This document shows positions 58,711-58,720 of a stretch of 58,720 nucleotides of DNA, in pieces. Position 1 is the first letter of the stretch, and every line of letters starts with the position of its first letter. The translations under genes were made by a program, and so were the position numbers. Source of the DNA: an uncultured Eubacteriales bacterium (GTDB taxonomy: Bacteria > Bacillota > Clostridia > Christensenellales > Aristaeellaceae); NCBI GenBank assembly GCA_902765735.1, contig CACXBB010000012.1:1-58720 (forward strand), read 5' to 3'. The notes below the pieces were generated by a model, which saw only the letters and a list, made by a program, of their open reading frames with translations, ran no database searches and was not told where the DNA came from.

Positions 58711-58720
58711 TAAGTCAAGG

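Overview
The window looks like a contig from an uncultured, GC-rich, anaerobic, spore-forming member of the Clostridia (Bacillota). Supporting signs are a GerW/YtfJ sporulation pair, MreB and MurJ, a DUF6465 protein, class B and class C sortases with a Cna_B pilin, SD-type ribosome sites (AGGAGG-like), classical TTGACA-17-TATAAT promoters, a holin-like micro-toxin, and many oxygen-sensitive Fe-S proteins. Order and family cannot be fixed from the sequence alone. Both window ends lie in one 86-bp dispersed repeat in inverted orientation, which is what a contig broken at repeats would look like.

Region 1 (0.2-22 kb) is mostly housekeeping. It holds ytfI/gerW, a TagF-like glycerophosphotransferase, a YgjP-like metallopeptidase, mreB, a 26-residue holin-like toxin, tcdA, DUF6465, TetR-cobB, the serC-serA-DUF1015 operon, murJ, ruvB, an antitoxin with a broken ParE toxin, queA, a GH127-like protein that lacks the catalytic cysteines, an RlmL-type rRNA methyltransferase, an inositol-phosphatase and a membrane acyltransferase. 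The gaps carry at least seven families of short palindromic dispersed repeats. One repeat has been interrupted by another exactly in its hairpin loop.

Region 2 (22-35.5 kb) is a cell-surface island. A consensus promoter with a structured leader precedes srtC1, a signal-peptidase homologue whose catalytic Ser is Gly (SipA-like), srtC2, a Cna_B pilin, srtB and a secreted acidic protein. These are followed by a secreted CHAP-domain hydrolase, a membrane-bound XRE regulator and a secreted LRR/BIG2 protein.

Region 3 (35.5-45.2 kb) contains a small zincin, an Fe-S aldo/keto reductase, fructose-bisphosphate aldolase, a CotH-kinase surface protein, a PfkB kinase/PAP2/PatB operon, and tRNA-CAU and tRNA-Asp.

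Region 4 (45.3-52.2 kb) is a redox island. Three proteins with Tat-like signals (an FMN/FAD reductase, a polyferredoxin-like protein and a flavodiiron-rubredoxin) are interleaved with hypA, hypB and a small helical protein. No [NiFe] hydrogenase structural gene is present.

Region 5 (52.5-58.5 kb, minus strand) is a c-di-GMP signalling operon: a metallophosphoesterase, a protein joining an H-cluster-type [FeFe]-hydrogenase-like sensor to an intact GGDEF domain, a PAS-degenerate GGDEF-EAL phosphodiesterase, a membrane GGDEF cyclase and a zinc-ribbon membrane protein. The best candidate for an undescribed system is this redox or H2-sensing c-di-GMP switch beside the exported-redox island, possibly controlling surface functions such as the pilus island. 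That link is inference.
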